DNA from: Clostridium drakei
GTDB taxonomy: Bacteria > Bacillota > Clostridia > Clostridiales > Clostridiaceae
Reading direction: 5' to 3'
NCBI RefSeq assembly: GCF_000633595.2
Contig: NZ_JIBU02000025.1
Span: 1-57,357, forward strand
DNA length: 57,357 nt
In this document: piece after piece, positions 23,910 to 32,172 of the stretch
Numbering within the stretch: position 1 is the first letter of the stretch
How the letters are laid out: each line of letters starts with the position of its first letter
Notes under the pieces: model-generated
Database searches by the model: none
Told to the model about the DNA's origin: nothing
What the model saw: the letters and a program-made list of their open reading frames with translations, nothing else
Made by a program: the position numbers and the translations under genes

Positions 23910-24701
23910 ATGAATAAATCAAAAGTAGAAAAAGTAAATTTTTATAGTGATATACTAGATAAAGAGATGTCAATGCTTGTATATTTACCTGAAGGTTATG
24001 ATATTTTTACTCCACTGCCTGTGTTATATTTTTTGCATGGAAGAAGTGGAAATGAAAATATAATGCTTGAACTGAATATAAATATCAAAGCTGATGAGAT
24101 GATAAAAAGTGGAGAAATTAAGCCCATGATAATTGTATGTCCAAGAATTGAAAATAGTCGTGGACTAAATTCATCCTTAATATGCAAAGAAGTATCTGAT
24201 TCTGCAGACAATAGTAGAATTATAAATTTAGGAATGTATGAAGATTACTTTATAAAAGAAGTAGTGCCAAACATCGATAAAACTTTCAATACCATAAAAA
24301 ATAAAGAAGGAAGATATGTAGGAGGAGTTTCTGCTGGTGGTTATATAGCTCTTCACAATTCTTTAAGACATCAGCATATGTTTTCAAAAGTAGGAGGACA
24401 CATGCCTGCTTTAGAGTTGAAGCTTGAAGATGAAGACAAACCATATTTTAAAGATATGGAGATATGGGAAAAATATGATCCAATAAATATTGCAAGAAAT
24501 AATAATATTTCTTCTCACATTGATGTCTATCTTGATGCTGGAGATAAGGATGAAGGTAAGTTTTATGAAGGTTGTTCAATTTTACATGAAATATTAAAAG
24601 GAAAGGGCATAAACTCTCAAAATCATGTATTCCCTGGTAATCACAGTATTAAATATATACAAGAAAATATTCAAAAATATCTAAAATTTTATGGATGCTA
24701 A
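23910..24701 (+). CDS. Esterase of the esterase D/feruloyl esterase-like alpha/beta hydrolase group
   Basis: A 263-residue, probably cytoplasmic hydrolase. It has YFLHGRSGNE for the oxyanion strand, the nucleophile elbow GGVSAGGYIAL (about residues 140-150), an Asp in VYLDAGDKDE and a His in VFPGNHSIKY. This order is typical of putative esterases of the COG0627/COG2382 type, which act on acyl esters of thiols, sugars or siderophores. GAGGTG precedes the ATG. It stands alone before an HxlR regulator that could control it. Confidence 0.87.
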   Translation: MNKSKVEKVNFYSDILDKEMSMLVYLPEGYDIFTPLPVLYFLHGRSGNENIMLELNINIKADEMIKSGEIKPMIIVCPRIENSRGLNSSLICKEVSDSADNSRIINLGMYEDYFIKEVVPNIDKTFNTIKNKEGRYVGGVSAGGYIALHNSLRHQHMFSKVGGHMPALELKLEDEDKPYFKDMEIWEKYDPINIARNNNISSHIDVYLDAGDKDEGKFYEGCSILHEILKGKGINSQNHVFPGNHSIKYIQENIQKYLKFYGC

Positions 24702-24795
24702 CAAAAATAAAGTGTAAGAGTTTATAAAAGATTACTTTTAATTGAATTATGTAAAATAATTTGGTAATAGTAAATTGTAGTTGAGGTGGATGGTA

Positions 24796-25152
24796 ATGAA
24801 ATTAAGAAATGAATATACTTGTCCTTTAGAATTAACACACGATATTATTCGTGGAAAATGGAAACCAATTATATTATGGCAACTTGGAAAAGGAGCTTCT
24901 TCTTTAGTATATTTGCAAGAAATCATAGAAGGAATTGGACAAAAAATGTTGATTCAACATTTGAACGAATTGCAGGATTTTGATATGGTTCAAAAGAAAC
25001 AATTTAATGGATATCCATTGAAAGTAGAGTATTCGTTAACTGAAAGAGGAAAACAAATGTTAGAAGTTGTAATTACTATGCAGAAAATTGGAATTGATCT
25101 TATGAAGGAGGATGGCAAAGAAGATTTCTTGAAAGAAAAAGGGTTACTTTAA
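24796..25152 (+). CDS. HxlR family transcriptional regulator
   Basis: About 118 residues. It opens with NEYTCPLELTHDIIRGKWKPIILWQL, the HxlR signature including the conserved Cys that in several relatives senses electrophiles or redox stress. The winged helix continues with IGQKMLIQHLNELQDFDMV and YSLTERGKQML. The start is placed at the ATG at 24796, after GAGGTGG; a TTG and an ATG a few codons earlier are possible. The next gene, a flavin-binding PNPOx-like protein, is a plausible target. Confidence 0.9.
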   Translation: MKLRNEYTCPLELTHDIIRGKWKPIILWQLGKGASSLVYLQEIIEGIGQKMLIQHLNELQDFDMVQKKQFNGYPLKVEYSLTERGKQMLEVVITMQKIGIDLMKEDGKEDFLKEKGLL

Positions 25153-25240
25153 ATCTATGCATACAAAAAAGTGTGTAATATACAACTTGATGCGTTCCTG
25201 TTAAAATAAAAGAAAACATAAGCAGGAGGTATTTTTAATA

Positions 25241-25657
25241 ATGAGAAATCCAGAACAAACAATTGGTAATCTGATTGATAAAAGTAATCTGACAATTATT
25301 AGTTATATAGATAATGAGGGATTCCCTATCAGTAAGGCAATGTTATCTCCACGCCAGCGTGAAGGAATTAAAACATTTTGGTTTTCCACAAACACATCAT
25401 CAAATAAAGTGAAATATTTTCGAGAAAATTCTAAAGCAAGTATATACTTTGTTAATAAGCGTTTTTTTCGAGGGATAAGCCTTGTTGGAATGGTAGAAAT
25501 TCTTGAAACACCAGAAGCAAAAGAAAAATTATGGCAGGATGGTGATACTATGTACTATAAACAAGGTGTGACTGACTCTGACTATTGCGTATTAAAATTT
25601 ACAGCAAAAAAAGGACGCTATTATAGCAATTTTAAATCTGAAGATTTTGATATTTGA
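25241..25657 (+). CDS. Pyridoxamine 5'-phosphate oxidase-like flavin-binding protein
   Basis: A 138-residue split-barrel protein. KTFWFSTNTSSNKVKYFREN and SIYFVNKRFFRGISLVGMVEIL match the FMN-binding PNPOx-like group (general stress protein 26 type). Such proteins bind FMN, F420 or haem and often reduce small molecules. AGGAGG precedes the ATG. It lies between an HxlR and an AraC regulator, consistent with a stress-induced flavoprotein. Confidence 0.88.
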   Translation: MRNPEQTIGNLIDKSNLTIISYIDNEGFPISKAMLSPRQREGIKTFWFSTNTSSNKVKYFRENSKASIYFVNKRFFRGISLVGMVEILETPEAKEKLWQDGDTMYYKQGVTDSDYCVLKFTAKKGRYYSNFKSEDFDI

Positions 25658-25686
25658 ACGAATTATAATTTAATGCTTAGTTATTA

Positions 25687-25717
25687 TCAAGTGATTCTTA
25701 GACTCAGGTGGAGTTTT
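25687..25717. repeat. Half copy of the TCAAGTGATTCTTAGACTC repeat
   Basis: TCAAGTGATTCTTAGACTCA followed by GGTGGAGTTTT matches the left end of the 115-bp element at 44364-44478. No right end is seen nearby. Confidence 0.7.
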
Positions 25718-25763
25718 CTTATTTTCAAAGAACCAATAGAAGGACGTGGTGGAGGGGCATATT

Positions 25764-26597
25764 ATGATTACAAATGAATTAGTAAATCAAAGTATTGATT
25801 ATATTATGCAGCATTTAGATGAGGAAATTTCTATTGAAGATGTTGCAGATTACTGCCATTTTTCAAAATATTACTTTAGCAGAGTTTTTAAGAAAGAAAC
25901 AGGAGAAAGTATTTATGCTTTTATCAAACGCTCAAAAATGGAGCAAAGTGCTTTAAACCTCAAAATTGAAAAAGAAAAATCAATTACAGACATTGGATAT
26001 GATTATGGATACAGTCCATCAAATTATAGTTCTGCATTTAAGAAACACCATAATATTTCTCCAGCGGAATTTCGAAAGAATAAAAACACTACATGTGTAC
26101 CTCATCCTTTTTATCAAGATAAGCTTGCTAAGTTCCAATCATTTGAAGAATACGATCAAGAGATACTTATACAGGAATTGGATGATTTTGTGGTTATCTA
26201 TGAAAGATATATTGGAAACTATATTGAGTTAGGGAAAAATTGGTATGATTTCACAGAAAAATATAAAGATTATTTTAAGGAAGATACTCTTTTAATTGAA
26301 AGGTTTTATGATGATCCTTGTATTACAGGCTTAGATCAATGTTTATATGATATATGTATGACAGTTGATAAAAATTGTTCACTAGACAATGTTACAACTA
26401 TTCAAGGAGGTAAATTTGCACTTTGTCGCTTTGATGGATTGATACAAGATATTTTTACTGCTTTTCAGGGGGTATTTAATATTTGGCTGCCAGACAGTGG
26501 TTATGAAATGGATGAAAGATATGGATTAGATATTTATCGAGCTATTGACTGGGAAGATATGCATGTTGTAATGGATTTATATATACCTATTAAATAG
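25764..26597 (+). CDS. AraC family regulator with GyrI-like effector domain
   Basis: About 277 residues with the SoxS/Rob plan. Two N-terminal helix-turn-helices come first (about residues 5-100, with SIEDVADYCHFSKYYFSRVF and ITDIGYDYGYSPSNYSSAFK). A GyrI-like/AraC_E_bind domain follows (about 125-277) that probably binds hydrophobic drugs. GGAGGGG lies just before the ATG at 25764; the GTG at 25746 is unsupported. Likely a multidrug or stress activator; its targets are not evident from position. Confidence 0.92.
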   Translation: MITNELVNQSIDYIMQHLDEEISIEDVADYCHFSKYYFSRVFKKETGESIYAFIKRSKMEQSALNLKIEKEKSITDIGYDYGYSPSNYSSAFKKHHNISPAEFRKNKNTTCVPHPFYQDKLAKFQSFEEYDQEILIQELDDFVVIYERYIGNYIELGKNWYDFTEKYKDYFKEDTLLIERFYDDPCITGLDQCLYDICMTVDKNCSLDNVTTIQGGKFALCRFDGLIQDIFTAFQGVFNIWLPDSGYEMDERYGLDIYRAIDWEDMHVVMDLYIPIK

Positions 26598-26615
26598 AGC
26601 AAGAATTCAGAAGTG

Positions 26616-26692
26616 AAAAAACAGACGCCTTAGTATAATAAGAACTGTAACAAGGATATAGTTCGAGTTGAAAGGAGTCTGTTTTATGTTTT
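26616..26692 (+). terminator. Long inverted repeat, probable terminator
   Basis: AAAACAGACGCCTT and AAAGGAGTCTGTTTT form a stem of about 13 bp with one mismatch around a roughly 40-base loop, followed by ATGTTTTT. The apparent ribosome site and six-codon frame in its right arm look incidental. Confidence 0.55.
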
Positions 26693-26820
26693 TAAAAGTA
26701 ATATAAACAAATTTGCGTATATGATTATCATTATAATAAGAATCAAAATTTAAATAAATAGGATTTTATAAATTTACAATTCATAATTAAATAAAATAAG
26801 AAAAATGGAGTGATTTGAAA

Positions 26821-27369
26821 ATGTTTGATATAAGGAAAATTCAAGAGCAGGTAATTTATGAAGCTGTTAAAAGTGCCAGTAATGATGAAATTGCAGGAGA
26901 AATAGTGTATGGAAAAGATAAGCTGGCTAAAACAGAGGGTAATCCTACATGGGTGAAGTCTACAATGAAGAGATTAGAAAACCATTTTGATAAGTCAAAG
27001 GTTAAGAATATTAGAGCGCACTGTCAGTGTGGGTATGGTATGGATGAAAAATTAGCACTGGTTAAAGAGTTAATAGAATTATCTTCAAATATGGAAGAAT
27101 TCGCAAATTCAGATAAGGCAAAAGCAGCAGGGCTTTCTTATAAGAATGGAGAATTATATCTTGAATTTCATTTTTGTCCATGTCCAATGCTTGCAGATGT
27201 GGATAGATTGGATACTAATACTTGGTGTCAATGTACAACTGGGTATAGTAAAGTTCTTTTTGAAAAAGCCTTTGAATGTAAAGTAGAGGTGGAATTGTTA
27301 AAAAGTATAAAAATGGGTGACGATATATGCCTTATGAAAATAGTTCCACAAGGAGTTATATGGAAATAG
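26821..27369 (+). CDS. Cys-rich protein of the DUF6144-like group
   Basis: About 182 residues and soluble. I recognise it only tentatively as DUF6144-like, distantly like ATC hydrolase proteins. Three clusters of conserved-looking cysteines stand out: HCQCGYGM (about 67-74), FHFCPCPM (about 119-126) and TWCQCTTGYSKVLFEKAF (about 138-155). These suggest a metal or redox centre. The C-terminal strand VEVELLKSIKMGDDICLMKI resembles the V4R/SRPBCC-type end found in such families. The ATG at 26821 follows GGAGTGATTTGAAA; a TTG two codons earlier is possible. It is followed by a long terminator. Confidence 0.75.
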   Translation: MFDIRKIQEQVIYEAVKSASNDEIAGEIVYGKDKLAKTEGNPTWVKSTMKRLENHFDKSKVKNIRAHCQCGYGMDEKLALVKELIELSSNMEEFANSDKAKAAGLSYKNGELYLEFHFCPCPMLADVDRLDTNTWCQCTTGYSKVLFEKAFECKVEVELLKSIKMGDDICLMKIVPQGVIWK

Positions 27370-27453
27370 AATATATCAGTAGCTTATTTTAAGGAATCTT
27401 GAGAATTGATAATAAATTGTTGGAATTTATTTAATAATAAATATATAAATCAA

Positions 27454-27526
27454 GGGCTGTCATTTTAAGAATTAACATTACAACATTTTGTATGTAAATT
27501 TCTTAGAGAGACAGCCTATTTTTTAC
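27454..27526. terminator. Bidirectional long hairpin terminator
   Basis: GGCTGTC and GACAGCC enclose further partial pairing (TTTAAGAATT with AATTTCTTAGA) and lead into CTATTTTTTA. It lies between convergent genes. Confidence 0.65.
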
Positions 27527-27533
27527 TCATAAT

Positions 27534-28415
27534 TTAGTCGTTTTTATTCAACCATTTATTAAGTATTTCTATGTATTTTTCATTTTCCTCTACAAATGGC
27601 ATGTGACGGCTGAATTCAAACAATTCCCATTCTGAATTAGGAATTTTGTCATACATTGTTTTTGCAACAAGTGGTGAGCAAAGGTCAAGCAAACCACTGA
27701 TTATTAAACAAGGTTCTTGAATATCTTCAATCTCTTTCATGAAATCAAAGTTTTTTAATGTGCCAGATGGACTGAATTCATTTTGTCCCCAGGCAGTTAT
27801 GTAAGCTTCTGTTCCAGCAACTTTTGGACGTCTTAAACATTCTGGAGAATCTGATTCTACTGCCCCTGCACAATGACGAAGCATGAATTCTGCTTCTGCT
27901 GCTTGATATTCTTTTGAAGAATAATCTCCAGTTTTTTCTGCTCTAGCAATGGCATCCTGCATTTCTTGTGGAAGGTATGCAATTCTTCTACGTTGTTCTT
28001 TTTCCCATAGTGAAGCAGATGGTAAAGTACTGGATAGGATATAGCTTTTTATTCCTTCAGGTTTGTATTTGCAAGCATATTCAATTGCTTGCATTCCTCC
28101 CCAAGATTGTCCTAATAAATGAATTTCATCTAAACCAAGATGTTTACGTAACTTTATTAATTCTTCAATCCATGTTTTAGCACACCATAAGTCAGGACGA
28201 GAAGGTGTCGCAGATAATCCACATCCTAATTGATCATACATAATAACTGCACGTCCATCTTCAGCAATCTTATCAAGTACTTCAAAATAATTATGTGTAG
28301 AACCTGGACCACCGTGTAATAAAACTAACGGTTTCTTATTTCCTGTACACTCACCTACTATACGGTAGTAAGTCTTATATTCTAGATATGGCATATAGCC
28401 TTCAGTAATTTTCAT
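27534..28415 (-). CDS. Proline iminopeptidase-family alpha/beta hydrolase (S33)
   Basis: A cytoplasmic enzyme of about 293 residues. PLVLLHGGPGSTHNYF provides the GGPG oxyanion motif, LLGQSWGGMQAIEY the nucleophile Ser, DLCSP the acid, and SRHMPFVEE the His. Family members remove N-terminal proline from peptides, and some act as amidases. AAGGAG precedes the ATG at 28415. It stands as a single gene bounded by terminators. Confidence 0.9.
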   Translation of the reverse strand: MKITEGYMPYLEYKTYYRIVGECTGNKKPLVLLHGGPGSTHNYFEVLDKIAEDGRAVIMYDQLGCGLSATPSRPDLWCAKTWIEELIKLRKHLGLDEIHLLGQSWGGMQAIEYACKYKPEGIKSYILSSTLPSASLWEKEQRRRIAYLPQEMQDAIARAEKTGDYSSKEYQAAEAEFMLRHCAGAVESDSPECLRRPKVAGTEAYITAWGQNEFSPSGTLKNFDFMKEIEDIQEPCLIISGLLDLCSPLVAKTMYDKIPNSEWELFEFSRHMPFVEENEKYIEILNKWLNKND

Positions 28416-28650
28416 AAGCACTCTCCTTTTCAATACAAATAATGAAGATATAGTACAAATATAATAATATACTTATATGTAAACCTTGTCAATTTATAAG
28501 CATGTTCATTAATTGTGATTGTTGACAAATTGTTATTTAATTGCAACTAAATTGTAACAATTAAACGGTAAGATATACACATAAGCTAAATATTCAAAAG
28601 CAATTGTAAATATTGTTGATAAATTGGAATAAATAGAAAGGATTAGGAAA

Positions 28651-30807
28651 GTGAAAATGAAAAAGATAAAACTTACAAAAGAGAATTTGGGATTGATAAT
28701 AATTTTAATAATGTCTTCAGTATTAAATTTGGCAAATTTAAATATAGAGGGATATGGAAATGAATATTATGCTGCAGGTGTAAAGAGTATGACTATGAGC
28801 TTGAAAAACTTCTTCTTTGTATCCTTTGATCCAGCGGGATTTGTAACAATTGACAAACCACCACTTGGATTTTGGATACAAGCTATATCTGCTAAAATAT
28901 TTGGATACAGTGGATGGAGTATAATACTTCCACAGGCTATTGCAGGAGTTATTTCCGTTTGGGTTATATATCGTGTTGTAAAAAGATCCTTTGGAACTGC
29001 TGCAGGGTTAATTTCGGCATTATGTCTTGCAGTTACACCAGTTTTTGTTGCAGTAAGTAGAAATAATACTTGTGATAACTTGCTTGTTTTAACTTTACTC
29101 TTAGCATGTTGGGCACTTTCTATAGCAGCTGAAAAAGGAAAACTAAAATATCTTCTGTTAAGTTTAGCGCTTGTAGGGGTTGGCTTCAATATAAAGATGT
29201 TACAGGCATACATGGTAGCACCAGCTTTATATATAACTTATCTTCTTTTTAATAAAGTTTCCATAAAAAAGAGAATAGTACATCTTATTGCAGGAACAGC
29301 TATTTTATTAGCAATATCATTTTCTTGGGCTGCAGCTGTAGATTTAACACCTGCTGCCAATAGACCTTATGTAGGAAGCAGTGGAAGTAATTCAGTTATA
29401 CAACTTATAGTTCAGCATAATGGCTTAGAAAGGCTTGGACTTAGCAGTAGTACATCAGGTTCTGGGGCAAAGGGTAATCCAGGTGGTAATCCTCCAGGAC
29501 AAAGCAACAAGACGAAAACGACATCTAAAACACAAACAGATGCTACTTCTAGCGCCACAAAAGAACAATCTAATTCAGGTAATGGTACACAAAATTTTTC
29601 TAGTAATACTTCTGGAAAAGGAACACCTGATAATAATGGTCCAGGGCAAGGTGCACCTCCTAATGGTGGTAGCAAAGGACAAGGCACACCTCCTAGTGGC
29701 GGTGGCCCAGGAAAAGGAAGAAATGGTGGCGGTCAAGGTGGAGGAACCTTTGGAGGCCAGGAAAAATCAAGTATTACAAGATTGTTCTCCAATAATAGTT
29801 TGTCAGATCAGATAATTTGGCTTTTCCCACTTGCAATATTTGGCTTTATAGCAGCTGTACTAAAGGAAAGAATACAAAAATCTTCTAATAATAAGAAGAA
29901 AATATCGTTGGCACTATGGTTTATATGGATGCTTCCTGAATTTATATACTTTAGTTTCACAACAGGGTTGTTTCACCCATACTATTTAACTATGCTTTCA
30001 GCACCAATTGCAGCTTTAACAGGAATTGGAGTTGTATCAATGTGGAAGTTCTATAAAGAGGGTGGATGGAAGTCATGGATTTTACCAGCAGCACTTATTG
30101 CAGATGGATTAGTTCAAATGCTTCTCATATCTTATTATTATAGTTCATCAAGTGTTGCAAAGATTATGATGATAATGATGTCAGTTTTATGCTTTGGATC
30201 TTCATTAATATTAATTGCTTTTAATTTGCTAAAAAATAAAAACATAAAGTTAAAGAAAATAGTATTAGCTGCTGCGCTTACAGGACTTTTGGTTGCACCT
30301 ACAGTTTGGTCAAGTACTGCTGCCTTTTGTAATATGAATGGAAGCTTCCCATCTGCTAGCTTGTCATTAATGACTAGTAAACAAGCGAGTGGAGGAAGTG
30401 CAAGTTATTCAAACAGTAATAATTCAAAGCTTATAGAATTTTTACAAAAAAATAAAACAAATGAAAAATATATTCTTGTAACATCATCTACTAATGGATA
30501 TGCTTCAGACATAATAATTAAAACTGGTGAAGCTGTAATGACCTCAGGCTTCTTTGGAAATGATAATGCAATTACATTGAGTCAGTTTAAGGAATTAGTG
30601 AGCAAAGGAGAAGTAAGATATGTTATGGTAGGTGGTCAAGGTGGAAACAATGAAATAATGAATTGGGTTAAGGCAAATGGTAAAGTTGTTTCAGAAAGTC
30701 AGTGGAAAGATTCAAATTCTAAATCTCAAGGTTTTGAAGGAGGAAATTCTGAACAGCTGTACGATTTAAAAGGAGTTAATACTACTTCAACCACTTCAAC
30801 GAAATAA
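28651..30807 (+). CDS. GT-C glycosyltransferase, ArnT/YkcB-like, with Gly-rich insert
   Basis: A 718-residue membrane enzyme of the PMT_2/GT39 type. Residues 1-265 hold the catalytic first loop, with GYGNEYYAAGVKS and the acceptor motif IDKPPLGFW, plus several helices. Residues ~268-373 are a low-complexity stretch rich in Gly, Pro, Asn, Ser and Gln. More helices follow, and then a soluble C-terminal domain (about 575-718) like the YkcB family tail. Such enzymes move sugars from polyprenyl phosphates to envelope polymers or lipids. The insert is absent or shorter in most relatives I know of. GTG 28651 or ATG 28657 could be the start. Confidence 0.88.
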   Translation: MKMKKIKLTKENLGLIIILIMSSVLNLANLNIEGYGNEYYAAGVKSMTMSLKNFFFVSFDPAGFVTIDKPPLGFWIQAISAKIFGYSGWSIILPQAIAGVISVWVIYRVVKRSFGTAAGLISALCLAVTPVFVAVSRNNTCDNLLVLTLLLACWALSIAAEKGKLKYLLLSLALVGVGFNIKMLQAYMVAPALYITYLLFNKVSIKKRIVHLIAGTAILLAISFSWAAAVDLTPAANRPYVGSSGSNSVIQLIVQHNGLERLGLSSSTSGSGAKGNPGGNPPGQSNKTKTTSKTQTDATSSATKEQSNSGNGTQNFSSNTSGKGTPDNNGPGQGAPPNGGSKGQGTPPSGGGPGKGRNGGGQGGGTFGGQEKSSITRLFSNNSLSDQIIWLFPLAIFGFIAAVLKERIQKSSNNKKKISLALWFIWMLPEFIYFSFTTGLFHPYYLTMLSAPIAALTGIGVVSMWKFYKEGGWKSWILPAALIADGLVQMLLISYYYSSSSVAKIMMIMMSVLCFGSSLILIAFNLLKNKNIKLKKIVLAAALTGLLVAPTVWSSTAAFCNMNGSFPSASLSLMTSKQASGGSASYSNSNNSKLIEFLQKNKTNEKYILVTSSTNGYASDIIIKTGEAVMTSGFFGNDNAITLSQFKELVSKGEVRYVMVGGQGGNNEIMNWVKANGKVVSESQWKDSNSKSQGFEGGNSEQLYDLKGVNTTSTTSTK

Positions 30808-30876
30808 ATATAGCTCAACTTTCGGAGTTAAAAAAGTAAATTAAAATATTGTATTTGTAAAAGTTAAGATAATAAT

Positions 30877-30926
30877 TAAAAGAGATATTTTAAAAACAAG
30901 CAATTAGTTTCAAAATATCTCTTTCT
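30877..30926. terminator. Bidirectional terminator between ykcB-like gene and hydF
   Basis: AAAGAGATATTTT and AAAATATCTCTTT form a 13-bp perfect stem, flanked by A-rich and T-rich runs. Confidence 0.8.
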
Positions 30927-30936
30927 TTATTATTGA

Positions 30937-32172
30937 TTATTCTTCTTCCCAGGTAAGCTTTGCCATTGGAAATACTTCTAAAGCTCTATCGAATATACCT
31001 TGAACATAGCTTATTAGAACACCATAGTTTACAATAGGAACTTCAGCATTTTGAGCTTGCTCAATTCTATAAAGCATAGCTTTTCTATTGAGCATACATG
31101 CACCACAGTGAACTATGAGAGCATAATCCTTTATATTTTCTGTAAAGCTTACTCCAGATGCAAAATCAAATTCAAGTTTTTTACCAGTAATTTGTCTAAG
31201 CCATCTTGGTATTTTAACCTTTCCAATATCATCAGATTGCCTGTGATGAGTACATCCTTCAGCAATTAATATTTTGTCACCGTCTTTTAAATTTTTTATG
31301 GCTTTAGCACCTTTAACAAGTTCTGTAAGATTTCCTTTATTCCTTGCAAAAAGTATTGAGAAGGAAGTTAAAGGAATATCCTTTGGAGTATCAGCAGCCA
31401 CCTTTAAAAATACTTGAGAATCAGTGATTACCATCTTAGGCTTTTTGCCTAAGTTAGCTAAAGTTTCCTTAAGTTCATATTCCTTTGTGACAACAGCTAT
31501 AGCATCACTTTCAAGGATATCTCTTATAACCTGCTGTTGAGGAAGTATAAGTCTTCCCTTTGGAGCAGCTTTATCAATAGGAGTAACTAAAACAACAAAG
31601 TCACCAGGAGATATAAGGTCTCCAACAATTTTAAACTTATCTTCATCTTCAGGTACAATTTTAATGAGTTCATTTTTTATTAAGTCGATACCTTTATTGG
31701 AAACAGCAGACACAGGGATTAATTTTAAGTCCAGCTGATTTTGCATTTCAGAAAGAGTATCAGCATTTATTTTATTGGTATCTGTTTTGTTTAAAGCTCC
31801 TATAACAGGTATATTTCTTCTTTTAATTTTAGATAATATATCCTTATCAAAATCAGTAACACCAATCTCAGCATCAATGACTAAAATGGCAACATCTGTT
31901 TTGGTTAAAACTTCCATAGCTTTCTTTTTTCTGAGTTCACCTAATTCGCCTTCATCATCAAGACCAGCAGTATCTATTAGAACTACAGGACCAATTGGCA
32001 AAATTTCCATTGCTTTGTATACAGGGTCTGTGGTGGTTCCTTTTACATCAGAAACAAGTGCTATTTCTTGTCCTGTAAGAGCATTTATAATACTTGATTT
32101 TCCAGCATTCCTTTTTCCGAAAAGTGCTATGTGTAGCCTGTTTGCACGTGGGGTTTCATTTAAATTGCTCAT
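30937..32172 (-). CDS. hydF: [FeFe]-hydrogenase maturation GTPase HydF
   Basis: A 411-residue scaffold protein. The N-terminal GTPase domain has GKRNAGKSS (P-loop), DTAGLDDEGE (G3) and NKTD (G4). A dimerisation domain follows. The C-terminal cluster-binding domain has a Cys in EGCTHHRQSDD and the HCGACM motif, matching the HydF CxH...HCxxC ligand pattern. HydF carries the [2Fe] precursor made with HydE and HydG and delivers it to the hydrogenase. It overlaps the aspartase-like gene upstream by four bases. HydE and HydG are not in the window. Confidence 0.96.
   Translation of the reverse strand: MSNLNETPRANRLHIALFGKRNAGKSSIINALTGQEIALVSDVKGTTTDPVYKAMEILPIGPVVLIDTAGLDDEGELGELRKKKAMEVLTKTDVAILVIDAEIGVTDFDKDILSKIKRRNIPVIGALNKTDTNKINADTLSEMQNQLDLKLIPVSAVSNKGIDLIKNELIKIVPEDEDKFKIVGDLISPGDFVVLVTPIDKAAPKGRLILPQQQVIRDILESDAIAVVTKEYELKETLANLGKKPKMVITDSQVFLKVAADTPKDIPLTSFSILFARNKGNLTELVKGAKAIKNLKDGDKILIAEGCTHHRQSDDIGKVKIPRWLRQITGKKLEFDFASGVSFTENIKDYALIVHCGACMLNRKAMLYRIEQAQNAEVPIVNYGVLISYVQGIFDRALEVFPMAKLTWEEE

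Noticed and set aside
26685-26705. Six-codon frame after an AAGGAG (MFLKVI) as a leader peptide
   Set aside because: The apparent ribosome site is the right arm of a long inverted repeat and no suitable gene or antiterminator follows closely.
29412-29687. Minus-strand 91-codon frame rich in Pro, Leu and Val
   Set aside because: It is the antisense of the Gly/Pro-rich insert of the glycosyltransferase and has no ribosome site.
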